A stretch of 64,000 bases of DNA from Knoellia sp. Soil729 (GCF_001427985.1 NZ_LMSA01000002.1:29550-93549), one strand, 5' to 3'; positions 9,618 through 21,468 are shown, numbered from the stretch's first letter. Program-made: numbers and translations. Notes: generated from the letters alone by a model not told the origin.

Positions 9618-10301
9618 TCAGCTGCTCCAGCGGTACTCGACCTCGGGACGGCCGGCACCGGCATAGCGTGAGCGCCGGGTTGCCAGACCGCTCTCCTGCA
9701 GGTGCTCGAGGTAGCGGCGAGCCGTCACCCGGCTCACCCCGAGGGCCGCGGCGAGCTCCCTGGCCGACAGGGCTTCCGGTGCCTCCCGCAGCGCCGTCAC
9801 GACCCGGCCCAGGAGCTCCTCGGACATGCCCTTGGGCAGAGTCGTCGACCGGGTCGGGCGCACCGCCGCGAAGACCTCGTCGACCTCGGCCTGGGTGCCG
9901 ACCTCGAGCGTGGTCACGTGCGCCTCCCGGTAGTCGAGGTAGGCGCGGAGCCGGTCGCGCAGGGTCGCGAACGCGAAGGGCTTGAGGACGTACTGCACCA
10001 CCCCGAGAGAGACCGCTGAGCGCATGAGGTCGAGGTCCCGCGCCGAGCTCACGGCGATGACGTCGGCCCGGTGGCCCGCCGCCCGCATCGCCCGCACGAC
10101 CTCCAGGCCGTGCACGTCGGGAAGGTTCATGTCGAGCAGCACCACGTCGATGTTGCTCTCCTGCAACATTTTGAGCGCCGCGCGTCCGGTGGCTGCCACT
10201 CCGGCCACGACGAGGCCGGGGACCTGCCCCACACAGGTCGCGTGTGCCTCGGCGGCGATGGGCTCGTCCTCGACCACGAGGACGCGCAGGGGCTCAGCCA
10301 T
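9618..10301 (-). CDS. CitB/DcuR-type response regulator
   Basis: A 227-residue response regulator. The receiver domain (about 5-120) has acidic residues E11/D12, phosphoacceptor D57 in LLDMNLPD, the SS of AVSSARD and the Lys of YVLKPF. A C-terminal winged-helix domain (LSARELAAALGVSRVTARRYLEHL) matches the CitB/DpiA/DcuR class. It overlaps the sensor kinase gene by 8 bases. The divergently placed dicarboxylate carrier is the expected target, since this class controls C4-dicarboxylate or citrate uptake in other bacteria. Confidence 0.92.
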   Translation of the reverse strand: MAEPLRVLVVEDEPIAAEAHATCVGQVPGLVVAGVAATGRAALKMLQESNIDVVLLDMNLPDVHGLEVVRAMRAAGHRADVIAVSSARDLDLMRSAVSLGVVQYVLKPFAFATLRDRLRAYLDYREAHVTTLEVGTQAEVDEVFAAVRPTRSTTLPKGMSEELLGRVVTALREAPEALSARELAAALGVSRVTARRYLEHLQESGLATRRSRYAGAGRPEVEYRWSS

Positions 10302-11979
10302 GATCGGCCTCGGTGTCGAAGGGCAGCCGGATGACGAAGCGCGCCCCGGGCGGCCCCGTCACGGCGAGGGTGCCGTGGAGCCGGTCGACGGTCTGCGACA
10401 CGAGGGCGAGGCCGATGCCACGCCGGCCGGCGCTGCCCTGCCCCTTGGTGCTGAACCCACGCCGGGCGACGAGCTCCACCGTGTCGGCCGGCAGCCCCGG
10501 CCCGGAGTCGGCCACCTCGAGCACCACCGACCGGATCTCCCCCTCGCTCGCCACGGAGATGTCGACGTCCACCCGGCGCTCGGCCTTCGAGGCACCGCCC
10601 GTCACGGCGTCGAAGGCGTTGTCGATGAGGTTGCCGACGATCGTGACGATGTCACGCACCGGCACCGCTCCCGGCGGCCAGTCGGCGTCCCCCGAGATCC
10701 GCAGGTCGATGCCGCGCTCACTGGCCTGGGCGCTCTTGCCGACGAGCAGGGCGGCGAGCACCGGCTCGGTTCCCGCACCCACGACCTGGTCAGCCAGCCT
10801 CTGCGTCACTGCCAGCTCGTCCGTGGCGAACTCGAGGGCACGTTCGGTGTGGCCGAGCTCGATGAGGGAGACGATCGTGTGGATCCGGTTGGCCGACTCG
10901 TGCGCCTGGGACCGCAGCGCCTCGGTGACTCCTCGGGCAGAGTCGAGCTCTCCGGTCAGGTGCTCGAGGTCGGTGCGGTCGCGCAGCGTGGCCACGGTCC
11001 CGAGCCGTCGGCCCTCCCACGTGGCAGGGGCCGTGCTGAGCACGAGGATCCGGTCCTCGGTGAGGCGCAGCTCGTCCTCGCGGTGTGCCCCGTCGGACAG
11101 GGCGGTGGTCAGGGAGGGGCTGAGCCCGAGCTCGGCCAGCGGCCGGCCGGTGGCGTCGTCCGGGAGGCCGAGGAGGCGGATGGCCTCGTCGTTGGCGAGC
11201 TGTAGCCGACCCTCCTGGTCCACGAGGATCAGGCCCTCGGTGACGGCGTGCAGGACGGCGTCGTAGTACTCGTACATCTCCCGCAGCTGCCGCTCCCCCA
11301 GACCCAGGGTCTGGCGACGTGTGCGCCGGGCGACGAGGGCGGCGCCCAGGCCGGAGAGCAGGGCGGCCGCCGCGCCCGCGGCCAGCAGTACGGGCAGCTG
11401 GTTGCTCACGGCCCTGGACAGGGCCGTGCGCGTGATGCCGACCGCCACCAGGCCGACCACCGACCCGGTGTCCGACTCGACGGGCACCACCACCCGGCGC
11501 GACGGGCCCAAGGTCCCGGTGTAGTCCTCGACCACCTCACCGCCTCTCACGGCGTTCTCGATGTGCCCGATGAACCGCTCGCCGACCCGCGCGGGGTCCG
11601 GGTGGGAGTAGCGCACGCCTTGGGTGTTCATCACGACGACGAAGTCGGTCGCGGTCTCCTTGCGGACCTCCTCGGCGAAGTCCTGCACTGCTGGGGACGG
11701 GGTGCCCGACGACAGCGCCTGCACGACCTCAGGAGTCGAGGCGACGGTGCGGGCCACGGACATGGCGCGCGAGGTGGCCTCCTGGGTCTGCGACCGGCGA
11801 GCCTGGACGTAGGCCGCCACGAGCCCGACCGCGACGACGAGCAGCGCGACCGCGACCTGGAGCGCGAAGGTCTGGGTGGCGACGCTCCAGCGTCTCGGTG
11901 ACGCGCGCACGCGAGCCGGGCTCACCGGCATACGGAGTGCGAGGGCCGTCGGGGCACCCGCCCGACGTCGCCCCGGCAC
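10294..11979 (-). CDS. CitA/DcuS-type sensor histidine kinase
   Basis: Membrane sensor kinase of 561 residues. It has a first membrane segment (about 40-60), an extracytoplasmic PDC sensor domain (about 60-185, with MNTQGVRYSHPDPARVGE as in DcuS/CitA), a second membrane segment (about 190-212) and a PAS domain. The SPOB-type dimerisation helix carries the phosphoaccepting His in SQAHESANRIHTI, and an HATPase domain follows (NLIDNAFDAV, DSGPGL, GIGLALV). The long frame starts with GTG at 11977-11979. An ATG at 11929-11931, inside a CGGCATAC octamer, is an alternative start. Ligand is probably a C4-dicarboxylate or citrate, judged from the adjacent carrier. Confidence 0.92.
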   Translation of the reverse strand: MPGRRRAGAPTALALRMPVSPARVRASPRRWSVATQTFALQVAVALLVVAVGLVAAYVQARRSQTQEATSRAMSVARTVASTPEVVQALSSGTPSPAVQDFAEEVRKETATDFVVVMNTQGVRYSHPDPARVGERFIGHIENAVRGGEVVEDYTGTLGPSRRVVVPVESDTGSVVGLVAVGITRTALSRAVSNQLPVLLAAGAAAALLSGLGAALVARRTRRQTLGLGERQLREMYEYYDAVLHAVTEGLILVDQEGRLQLANDEAIRLLGLPDDATGRPLAELGLSPSLTTALSDGAHREDELRLTEDRILVLSTAPATWEGRRLGTVATLRDRTDLEHLTGELDSARGVTEALRSQAHESANRIHTIVSLIELGHTERALEFATDELAVTQRLADQVVGAGTEPVLAALLVGKSAQASERGIDLRISGDADWPPGAVPVRDIVTIVGNLIDNAFDAVTGGASKAERRVDVDISVASEGEIRSVVLEVADSGPGLPADTVELVARRGFSTKGQGSAGRRGIGLALVSQTVDRLHGTLAVTGPPGARFVIRLPFDTEADHG

Positions 11980-12074
11980 TCAATGAACACAAGGGTGACC
12001 CTAGCCACTTCCGTCTGCAGAATCGGTGACGCTCAGGACCCGGAACGACCGGGACGCAACCGAGGGAGAAACCC
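11980..12074. promoter_or_regulatory. Divergent promoter region between sensor kinase and dicarboxylate carrier
   Basis: A 95-base divergent gap that must hold promoters for both sides. It contains a small GGGTGACCC inverted repeat (about 11994-12002) and the carrier's ribosome-binding site GAGGGAGAA (12062-12070). A response-regulator site is plausible but not identified. Confidence 0.4.
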
Positions 12075-13457
12075 GTGACCGACACCGCCGTCGATCGACC
12101 TGTCCGCAGGGATCGCACCCACTGGCTCTACATCGCCGTCGTCATCGCCATGGTCCTGGGCATCGCGGTCGGCCTCATCGCCCCGGAGTTCGGGGTCAAG
12201 CTCAAGTGGCTCGGAACCGGGTTCGTCAACCTCATCAAGATGATGATCAGCCCGATCATCTTCTGCACCATCGTCCTCGGCATCGGCTCCGTGCGCCGCG
12301 CCGCGCAGGTCGGCAAGGTCGGTGGCCTCGCGCTGGGCTACTTCCTCACCATGTCGACCGTCGCCCTGGCCATCGGCCTCCTCGTCGGCAACATCATCAA
12401 GCCCGGAGCGGGTCTGCACCTCACCGACGAGCTCGCCTCCAGCGGCCAGAAGGCCGTCGGCGAGGAGCACACCTCGACCGTGGACTTCATCCTCGGACTC
12501 GTCCCCGACACGCTCGTGTCGGCGCTGACGTCTGGGTCCGTCCTCCAGGCCCTGCTCGTCGCCCTGCTCGTGGGCTTCGCCCTGCAGAAGATGGGGCGGG
12601 CCGGTGAGCCGATCCTCGGCGGCATCAAGCACCTCGAGCGGCTCGTCTTCCGCCTCATGGCGATGATCATGTATGCCGCCCCGATCGGCGCGTTCGGAGC
12701 GATGGCTGCCGTCGTGGGTGCCACCGGCTGGGAGGCGCTGAAGTCGCTGGCGCTCATCATGGTCGCCTTCTATGTCACCTGCTTCCTCTTCGTCTTCGTC
12801 ATCCTCGGGTCGATCCTCAAGGCCGTCACGGGCGTCAACGTCTTCTCCCTGCTGCGCTACCTGTCGCGCGAGTTCCTCCTCATCCTGTCGACGTCGTCCT
12901 CGGAGTCAGCCCTGCCGCGGCTCATCGCCAAGATGGAGCACGCCGGCGTCTCGCGCCCGGTCGTCGGGATCACCGTCCCGACGGGCTACTCGTTCAACCT
13001 CGACGGCACGGCGATCTACCTCACGATGGCCTCGCTGTTCATCGCCGAGGCCATGGACAAGCCGTTCTCGATCGGTCAGCAGATCTCCCTGCTCGTCTTC
13101 ATGGTCATCGCGTCCAAGGGCGCTGCCGGTGTGACCGGCGCCGGGCTGGCCACCCTGGCCGGCGGGCTCCAGTCGCACCGCCCCGACCTCGTGGACGGCG
13201 TCGGCTTCATCGTGGGGATCGACCGCATGATGAGCGAGGCGCGCGCCCTGACGAACTTCGCCGGCAACTCGATCGCCACGGTCCTCATCGGGCACTGGGT
13301 CGGCGAGCTCGACCGGCCCCAGCTCGACCGGGTGCTCGCCGGCGAGGACCCGTTCGACGAGGCGTCCATGGTCGACGACCACGACCATGACGTCCACGAC
13401 CGCACCGGCGACCGCGACCTCGTCGCCGAGCCGGCGTCCGGCACGACCACCCGCTGA
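12075..13457 (+). CDS. dctA: C4-dicarboxylate transporter (DctA-like cation symporter)
   Basis: Inner-membrane dicarboxylate/cation symporter (DAACS family) for substrates such as succinate, fumarate and malate. GTG at 12075-12077 follows GAGGGAGAA. The 460-residue protein has the family's hydrophobic helices, the Ser-rich re-entrant hairpin ([15 protein letters not shown]), the [12 protein letters not shown] motif and the cation-site region [19 protein letters not shown]. The C-terminal 50 residues are hydrophilic and His/Asp-rich. Placement next to a CitAB/DcuSR-like system suggests substrate induction. Glutamate/aspartate carriers share the fold, so substrate choice is inferred from context. 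Confidence 0.9.
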   Translation: MTDTAVDRPVRRDRTHWLYIAVVIAMVLGIAVGLIAPEFGVKLKWLGTGFVNLIKMMISPIIFCTIVLGIGSVRRAAQVGKVGGLALGYFLTMSTVALAIGLLVGNIIKPGAGLHLTDELASSGQKAVGEEHTSTVDFILGLVPDTLVSALTSGSVLQALLVALLVGFALQKMGRAGEPILGGIKHLERLVFRLMAMIMYAAPIGAFGAMAAVVGATGWEALKSLALIMVAFYVTCFLFVFVILGSILKAVTGVNVFSLLRYLSREFLLILSTSSSESALPRLIAKMEHAGVSRPVVGITVPTGYSFNLDGTAIYLTMASLFIAEAMDKPFSIGQQISLLVFMVIASKGAAGVTGAGLATLAGGLQSHRPDLVDGVGFIVGIDRMMSEARALTNFAGNSIATVLIGHWVGELDRPQLDRVLAGEDPFDEASMVDDHDHDVHDRTGDRDLVAEPASGTTTR

Positions 13458-13519
13458 CTGCACGGCCCGCGTCCGGGGTGAGTCGGTCACGCGGGCCGCG
13501 GACGGCATACGGTGACGTC

Positions 13520-15507
<1,988 letters not shown>

Positions 15508-15511
<4 letters not shown>

Positions 15512-16347
15512 AGCCGGACCTCGCCCTCGATGCGCGTCACCGCATCACCCGAGACCCAGACCTCGCCGTCGGCGGCCTCGATGCGCACGCGTCCGTCCCG
15601 GCCGATGACCGACCCCTGCCGCGCGACATAGCTGTCGGGCAGCGCGCCCGTGCCGATGAGCCACTGGGCGAGAGCGGCGTTCGCGCTGCCGGTCACCGGG
15701 TCCTCGGCGAAGTCGCGCCCGTCGGCATAGAAGGCACGCACCTCGACGTCCGCGCCGAGCTCAGCGGCGTGGGCAGCGTCCCAGCGCCCGATGACGGCCA
15801 CCTTGAGATCGGTAAAGGCGGCGATGTCGGGCACGAGGCGGACGACGGTTTCGGCGTCTCCGAGGTCCACAGCCACCCATCCCGGCCCGTTGTCGGCCCA
15901 CGCCATGTCGACGACCGCGGACTCCTCGATCGCCAGCGCCGTGACGATCCGGGCGCGCAGCGCGCCCTCGACCTCACCGGACCGATGCAGCGGTGGGGAG
16001 GCGAACCCGAGCCTCGGTGTCCGCCGGACGGTGACCAGCCCGGCACCGCACTCCTGCACCACGGACTCACCCTGCGGCACCCCGCCGGCCTCGAGCCAGG
16101 CGTGGGCGCTGCCGATCGTGGGGTGCCCGGCAAAGGGCAGCTCACCCGTGGTGGTCCAGATCCGCACCCGGTAGTCGGCGCGGGGGTCGGTCGGCGCGCT
16201 GAGGAACGTCGTCTCGGACAGGTTGGTCCAGCGCGCGAAGTCGGCCATCTGCGCCTCGGTCAGCCCGTCGGCGTCGTGCACCACGGCGAGCGGGTTGCCG
16301 AGCCACGGCTCGGCACTGAAGACGTCGACCTGGCGGAAGGGCAGCAT
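15508..16347 (-). CDS. PhzF family isomerase/epimerase
   Basis: A 279-residue PhzF-like protein with the diaminopimelate-epimerase fold. ATG at 16345-16347 begins [22 protein letters not shown], the canonical N-terminus. The active-site Glu lies in [21 protein letters not shown] is the conserved GHP motif, and [15 protein letters not shown] closes the second half. True PhzF isomerises a phenazine precursor, but no phenazine genes are nearby. The substrate here is unknown. It lies 25 bases downstream of apbE. Confidence 0.88.
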
Positions 16348-16372
16348 GCGCCCATCCCAGCACATGCGCCCG

Positions 16373-17146
16373 TCACAGGACGATGAGCCGGTATGCCGGG
16401 TCACGGGCTTCCAGCAGCCGTCGCGTCGTCGTGGGGTCCACGAAGGCCGCGGTGGCCCACACGTCCGCCCACAACAGGTCGGGCCCCACAACGGTCGTCG
16501 AGCCGGGGCGCGAAAGGGGCTGCCCCGTGCGGGGATCCACGATGTGCGCACCCCTGGCTGCGGCGCCGGAGGTGGCGACGGCACCGCGGCTGAGGGTCAC
16601 CACGTCGGCCACCTGGCTGCGGTCGCGGGCGTTCTCGATGCCGATCCGCCAGATCGGTCGGGCATCGAGCATCCCGTGGCCCACCCCGACGACGATGTCG
16701 CCGCCGGCACCGATGCTGAACGCGATGTCGGCGACGGTCTCCAGGTGGGCCGCTGCGGCTGCCACGGCCCAGCCCTTGACCAGGCCGGTCGGGTCGAAGG
16801 TGGGGCGCCCACCCGCGCGTGACCGCCAGGCCCGGAAGAGCCCGTCGGTCCGGTCCTCGGCCTCGAGGCACAGGTCGGTGACCTCCGCGAGCCACGGGTG
16901 GGCCTGGTCGGCGTCGAGCTCGCCGTGCTGGAGACGCAGCAGGTCGCTGTCGGCGCGCCACGTGCTGAGCACCCGGTCGACCCGCTCGAGGTGCGCGAAG
17001 ACGCGACCGGCGGCGAGCTCGATCTCGGGGCGATCAGGCTCGACCGCCCGGACGTGGAGGCTGACCGGCAGCCCCATGAGCTGGCGCACGAAGACACGAC
17101 GCCCAGGAGCTTGCGGCGTCCGCTGCGGGGCCACGAGGGTGCTCAC
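16373..17146 (-). CDS. apbE: FAD:protein FMN transferase (ApbE)
   Basis: Attaches FMN covalently from FAD to Ser/Thr of target proteins outside the cytoplasm. GTG at 17144-17146 overlaps the stop of the FMN-binding protein gene (GTGA), linking enzyme to substrate. The 257-residue product has LSTWRADSDLLRLQ, the DPTGLVKGWAV motif, SIGAGGDIVVG and ATSGAAARGAHIVDPRTGQP, with a metal-binding Asp in WADVWATAAFV. No signal peptide is evident, though many ApbE proteins have one. The neighbours form a flavin electron-transfer module. Confidence 0.93.
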   Translation of the reverse strand: MSTLVAPQRTPQAPGRRVFVRQLMGLPVSLHVRAVEPDRPEIELAAGRVFAHLERVDRVLSTWRADSDLLRLQHGELDADQAHPWLAEVTDLCLEAEDRTDGLFRAWRSRAGGRPTFDPTGLVKGWAVAAAAAHLETVADIAFSIGAGGDIVVGVGHGMLDARPIWRIGIENARDRSQVADVVTLSRGAVATSGAAARGAHIVDPRTGQPLSRPGSTTVVGPDLLWADVWATAAFVDPTTTRRLLEARDPAYRLIVL

Positions 17147-17667
17147 AGCCCGGCCTGGTCGAGGGCCGACTGCAGCGACTGCGCGTAGCCCTGCGAGGTG
17201 TAGCTCGCCCCGGAGACCATGTCGATGTGTGCGCTCTGCGCCGACACCGCCTCCTCGTTGAGGATCGGCACCGCCTGCGAGTTGATCTCCTGGTCCCGGT
17301 GGTCGCGCCAGGGGACCTGGGTGACCGTGGCGGCGGTGACCTTGCCGTTGGCGACGGTGATCTTGACCTGGACATCACCGAACCGGGTCGAGGCCGCGGC
17401 CCCGGTGTAGGTCTTGGTTGACGACTGCGTTGAGCCCGAGGATGACCCTGAGCCCGAGGAGGAGCCCGAGGAAGAGCCCGACGATGACCCCGAGGTTGGG
17501 CTGGAGTCCGAGCTCGGTCCCGAGCTGGAGCCAGCGGCGGCCACGGAGCCGCCGTTGGCGGGTGAGGAGATGCTCGTCGTCGTGCCCGAGGACGTGGACG
17601 TGTGATAGCTGAACAGCAGGACCAGCGTCGTCGCAGTGCTGGCCAGCCAGAGGGTGATGCGGCGCAT
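17143..17667 (-). CDS. Secreted FMN-binding domain protein
   Basis: A 174-residue protein with an N-terminal signal anchor (about 5-22) and a long Ser/Gly/Thr linker (about 25-85). The C-terminal FMN-bind domain carries the flavinylation motif SGASYTS (Thr about residue 158), where ApbE attaches FMN by phosphoester. It lies between apbE (overlapping) and the ferric-reductase-like gene (16 bases upstream). I infer that it relays electrons on the outer face of the membrane from the reductase to an extracellular acceptor. Confidence 0.9.
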   Translation of the reverse strand: MRRITLWLASTATTLVLLFSYHTSTSSGTTTSISSPANGGSVAAAGSSSGPSSDSSPTSGSSSGSSSGSSSGSGSSSGSTQSSTKTYTGAAASTRFGDVQVKITVANGKVTAATVTQVPWRDHRDQEINSQAVPILNEEAVSAQSAHIDMVSGASYTSQGYAQSLQSALDQAGL

Positions 17668-17682
17668 GATGCGTCTCCTGGG

Positions 17683-19107
17683 TCAGTAGGTGAAACGTTC
17701 GTGGTGGATGTTCTGCGCCGGGACGCCCGCGGCCGCGAGCGCCGCACGCGCCGCGTCCATCCAGCCGGGACTGCCGCAGAGGTAGGCGTCGTGGTCCGCG
17801 ACGTCCGGCACGAGGTGGCGCAGGGCGGCGGTGTCGCTGAGGTGCTGGGCGCCCACGGGCAGCCACGTGTCCCGTCCGGGGATGCGCGGCCCACTGACGA
17901 GGTGGTAGCGCGCACCCCGTGCGGCGGCCAGGCCCGAGAGCTCGTCGGCGAGCACAGCAGAGTCCGCACTGCGGACGCGGTGGATGACGGTGACGTCACC
18001 GGGTGCCTGCTGGAGGTCCTCGAGAAGGGCTCGCATCGGGGTGATGCCGATGCCGGAGGCCATGAGGAGCACCTTGCGCCGGGTCCGCACGCCTTGGTGG
18101 AGCCGCCCGTAGGGGCCCTCGACGAGGACGCGGGCACCGGGCTGGAGGGTGGCCAGCCGGCTCGTGCCGTCACCGACGTGGGCGGCGGTGAAGCGCAGGG
18201 ACCTCCCGTCCGGAGCCGCTGACAGGGAGTACGGGTGTGCACGCGTCCAGCCGGGGCCGTCGAGCAGCCGCCACTGGAAGAACTGCCCACCGTGCGCCCG
18301 GATCCGCCGCACCCCCCGACCGGCCACGGTCACCGTGGTGACGTCGGTGGCGTCGTGCCGGACCTCCACGACCCTCAGCGGCGCCCGCAGCGACCTCACG
18401 AGGGGGACGGCGATGCGGAAGACGAGGACGGAGCCGGCGGCAACGGCATACAGGGTCCACCAGAACCAGGTCGCGACGGGAGACGCCGTGAGGTCGCGAC
18501 CGGTCCACAGCTGGTGCGGCAGGGCCAGACCGGCGCCGAGGTAGCCGTAGAGGTGGATGAGGTGCCACGACTCGTAGCGCAACCGGGCGCGTGCCTTGCG
18601 CACCGAGGTGACGACGACCATGGCCAGGGCGGCCGTCCCGGCGATGCCGAGGAGCATGCCCGGGTAGTTCACCGCGAGGTTCCACACCGTGCTCCAGAGA
18701 CCGAGGTTCGACGAGGCGGCGTATCCCAGGACGACGAGCACGATGTGCGCGAGCATGAGGTTGAACGACGTCAAGCCCACGAGGCGGTGGGTCCGAGCCA
18801 GCTCGTCCTGGCCCCACGCCTGCTCGAACCAGGGGATCCGGGCCATGAGCAGGACCTGGATGAGGAGCAGTGCCGATGCGAGGAGTCCGCAGAGGCGCCC
18901 GGCGGCGGTGAGGCCGTCACCGAGGGACCCGAAGTCGCCGAGCCCGCCGTGCACCACCCAGAGGCAGGTCACCGCGACGAGGAGTGCCCACCCGGTCACC
19001 CCCGAGGCGTCACGCCACCAGCGGGGCACGGGAGCAGGGACGCGGCGTGGCGCTGGTGTCAGGTCGCCGGGTGGGCCCTCGGACACACGCGGTGCGGTCA
19101 TCGTCAT
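17683..19107 (-). CDS. Ferric-reductase-like transmembrane flavoprotein
   Basis: A 474-residue membrane oxidoreductase. Residues about 35-240 form six helices of the ferric reductase domain, with candidate haem-ligand His in ARTHRLVGL, MLAHIVL, WHLIHLYGY and ALPHQLW. The C-terminal part is a ferredoxin-NADP reductase module with FAD motif HPYSLSAAP, NAD(P)-binding GIGITPMRALLEDL and terminal YLCGSPGWMDAARAAL. It probably passes electrons from NAD(P)H across the membrane to the FMN protein encoded next. ATG is at 19105-19107, and the 149 bases upstream (19108-19256) should contain the promoter of this three-gene operon. Confidence 0.9.
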   Translation of the reverse strand: MTMTAPRVSEGPPGDLTPAPRRVPAPVPRWWRDASGVTGWALLVAVTCLWVVHGGLGDFGSLGDGLTAAGRLCGLLASALLLIQVLLMARIPWFEQAWGQDELARTHRLVGLTSFNLMLAHIVLVVLGYAASSNLGLWSTVWNLAVNYPGMLLGIAGTAALAMVVVTSVRKARARLRYESWHLIHLYGYLGAGLALPHQLWTGRDLTASPVATWFWWTLYAVAAGSVLVFRIAVPLVRSLRAPLRVVEVRHDATDVTTVTVAGRGVRRIRAHGGQFFQWRLLDGPGWTRAHPYSLSAAPDGRSLRFTAAHVGDGTSRLATLQPGARVLVEGPYGRLHQGVRTRRKVLLMASGIGITPMRALLEDLQQAPGDVTVIHRVRSADSAVLADELSGLAAARGARYHLVSGPRIPGRDTWLPVGAQHLSDTAALRHLVPDVADHDAYLCGSPGWMDAARAALAAAGVPAQNIHHERFTY

Positions 19108-19256
19108 GAGATGAGAATCAGGCCCGCGGCTGTGCGCCGGCTGTGGGTGGGTCCTGTCCGAGCCGTGAAGGGGCCGTTTTGTCAGGTGCGGTTCGGGTTG
19201 ACGAGAGGCCCGCGTCGTCAGGCGGCCCAGGAGTGGCCTTCGTAGGCGTGGTCGAG

Positions 19257-20717
19257 CTAGTCGCCGAACTGTTCAGCGAATCGCTCCTGCTCCTCGGTGA
19301 GCTCCAGGTGGTAGCCGATGTCGGCGTCACTTCCGGGCTTGGGGTGGTCAGCTCCGGGCGGTGGGACCCAACCCTCACCCAGGATCGGGGGTGCGGTGGA
19401 GTCGTGAACCCGCCCGGTCGGGGTCGTGATCCGCACCGAGTGCGAGCCCATCCCGTCGAGGCCGGTCGACCGCACCCGCACGTGCCAGCCGTCGAGCTCC
19501 TTGACCAAGTTGTGCCGTTGGCACAGCCCCTGACCGTTGTCGGCGTGCGTGGTCCCGCCGTCGTGGACGGCCCGGGCGTGGTCGGACTGGATCGCGGGGG
19601 CATCGCACCACGGGACACGGCACGTCGGGTCCCGCAGCTCCAGGAAACGACGCAACCCGCCCTCGAACCGGCGACGCACCGAGTCCAGGGCCACGAGGTC
19701 CCGCCCGGTCGGGTCGGTGAAAAGGCGCCGCAACCACACGAACGCCGTGTTGTCCGTGGTGTCACCGGCATGATCGAGATGGGCGGCGATGTGGGCGCGG
19801 GCTTCGGCACCGGGCATGGCACCCCAGCCGGGGATGACCGCCACATCATCGACCGGGGCCTTGCCGCCGAATGCTGCGGGCAGCAGGACACGGTCCGTCA
19901 TGACCAGGTTGACCTCGACAGGTTGCGGCTGGTCCTTGGCCCGACCGCTGAGGAGCTCCAGGGCGCGGTCACACAACCACGCACCCTTGCCACGGTCATC
20001 CGCGCGGGCGGCAGCAGCGGCGGCGTCCCACTGCTCACTCGGGAGGTCGGGATCGATGATGTGGCGGCGCTTCTCCTCCGCGGTGAGGGCGACGTGGGCT
20101 CCGATGATGTCCTTGACCGGTCCCAGGATCGACAGCTAGGCCATCCCGTCCGCCGCAGCGCGCACGCTCATCCGCCGTGAGGCCACGGCGCGACGGTTGC
20201 GTGCAGCCAGAGACTCCGCATCCAACCTCGCACCAGCCCTGCGGGCGGCACCAGCCAACTTCTTGTCACCCATGGTTGCCAGTTTCGGGGCGAGCTGCTT
20301 GTCGACCTCGCGGCGGTGTTCCACGCTCAGGCAGGCTGTCTCTCGCACCATGAGCATCGCTCGCCGCTCGCTGATCTCCCCACGGGTGAGCGCGGCCATC
20401 GTCTCGGGCATCTCACCCACAAGAGCCTTGGCGACCCCGACGTTCTGGTCCGCCAAACTCGGGGAACACCGCCGCGCCAGAGCCAGGTCGGCGCGCACAC
20501 TGCGCGAGTCCTCACTCAACGCCTCACGATCGATGACCGCAGCGGCCGTCAGTCGGGCCTGCGCCGCAGCCGCCGCGCCCTTGAGCGCCTCCAACGCCGC
20601 GACGCTATCGAGCCGCTGCTTCTCGGTCACACCCTCGGCATCAACCGACGCCAACCACGACACGAGAGAGGTCACCTGCGCTGCAGGTTCGTCGCCTCGA
20701 ATCGCGATCGTTTCCAT
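19257..20717 (-). pseudogene. DUF222-HNH endonuclease gene interrupted by an in-frame amber codon
   Basis: Read from ATG 20715-20717, the frame encodes a DUF222 domain (helical, Ala/Arg-rich). It meets TAG at 20136-20138 just after ADGMA. The same frame then continues with LSILGPVKDIIGAHVAL and the C-terminal HNH domain (CRVPWCDAPAIQSDHARAVHDGG, then NGQGLCQRHNLVK) to a second TAG at 19257-19259. One base change (probably from TAC) explains the first stop. Beyond the second TAG the frame stays open for 12 codons to TGA at 19218-19220. These repeat-prone nuclease-like genes are abundant in actinobacteria and often decay. Without recoding, the product is two fragments. Confidence 0.85.
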
Positions 20718-20796
20718 GTCCCCAAACCTACAAGCCAGCACTGACAGCCACTCCGTTCGGCATCCAGCACCGTTGCACCACAGGGGCATGCGGAAG

Positions 20797-21468
20797 TCAG
20801 CCCTCGCGGACGACCACACCGTCCAGCAGCACGACGTCCGCCCGCTCCGCTCCCCCGTCGACCAGCTGCGCGTTCGCCTCGTCGGACCGCAGCACCCACT
20901 GCGTGGCGTCGACGACCTCACGCCCCGTCCCCACATGGCGTGAGACGAGCCGCTCCACCCGGACGTCACCGTCGAGGGCACACCACCAGACCTCGTCGAG
21001 CAGGTCCGTGACCCCCGTCCAGTCCCCCGACCCGAGCAGCAGGTAGTTGCCCTCCGTCACCACCAGGTCCGCCTCGACCGGGACGATGCAGGAGTGCGGG
21101 ACCGGCTCCCCCACGACGTGGTCGAAGCTCGGGGCGGCGACGACAGCGCGAGGCTCGGCGCGCACGGACGCCAGCACACCGGCATACGCCACGGCGTCGA
21201 ACGTGTCGGGGGCACCCTTGCGGTCTCGTCGGCCCAGCGACTCGAGGGTCGCGTTGGTGAGGTGGAAGCCGTCCATCGGCACGTGCGCGACCCGACCGGA
21301 CAACGCGGGGTATGCCGTGACGGCCGTGAGCAGCCGAGTCACCAACGTGGTCTTGCCGGCTCCCGGCGGTCCAGCGATCCCCAGGACGGCGCGCCGTGGT
21401 GCGACCCGGGCCACGAGGGCCTCGAGCCGGCCCACCAGGTCCTCGACGGAACGCGACTCACCAGACAC
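20797..21468 (-). CDS. Nucleoside/nucleotide kinase family protein (P-loop, uridine/pantothenate kinase-like)
   Basis: A 223-residue P-loop kinase. GTG at 21466-21468 overlaps the end of the TauE-like gene by 11 bases. Walker A is GPPGAGKTT (about residues 30-38), the substrate region is MDGFHLTNATL, and EGNYLLLGSGDW plus RHVGTGRE form the lid and Arg-rich region. This matches the YggC/fructose-transport FrcK subgroup related to uridine and pantothenate kinases. The phosphate acceptor is unknown. It is the last gene of the proS-HAD-TauE-kinase operon. Confidence 0.85.
   Translation of the reverse strand: MSGESRSVEDLVGRLEALVARVAPRRAVLGIAGPPGAGKTTLVTRLLTAVTAYPALSGRVAHVPMDGFHLTNATLESLGRRDRKGAPDTFDAVAYAGVLASVRAEPRAVVAAPSFDHVVGEPVPHSCIVPVEADLVVTEGNYLLLGSGDWTGVTDLLDEVWWCALDGDVRVERLVSRHVGTGREVVDATQWVLRSDEANAQLVDGGAERADVVLLDGVVVREG

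Noticed and set aside
17400-17560. Possible minisatellite in the FMN-binding protein gene
   Set aside because: The repeated GAGCCCGAGGA text is a codon-level consequence of the Ser/Gly linker with imperfect units, not a clean tandem array.
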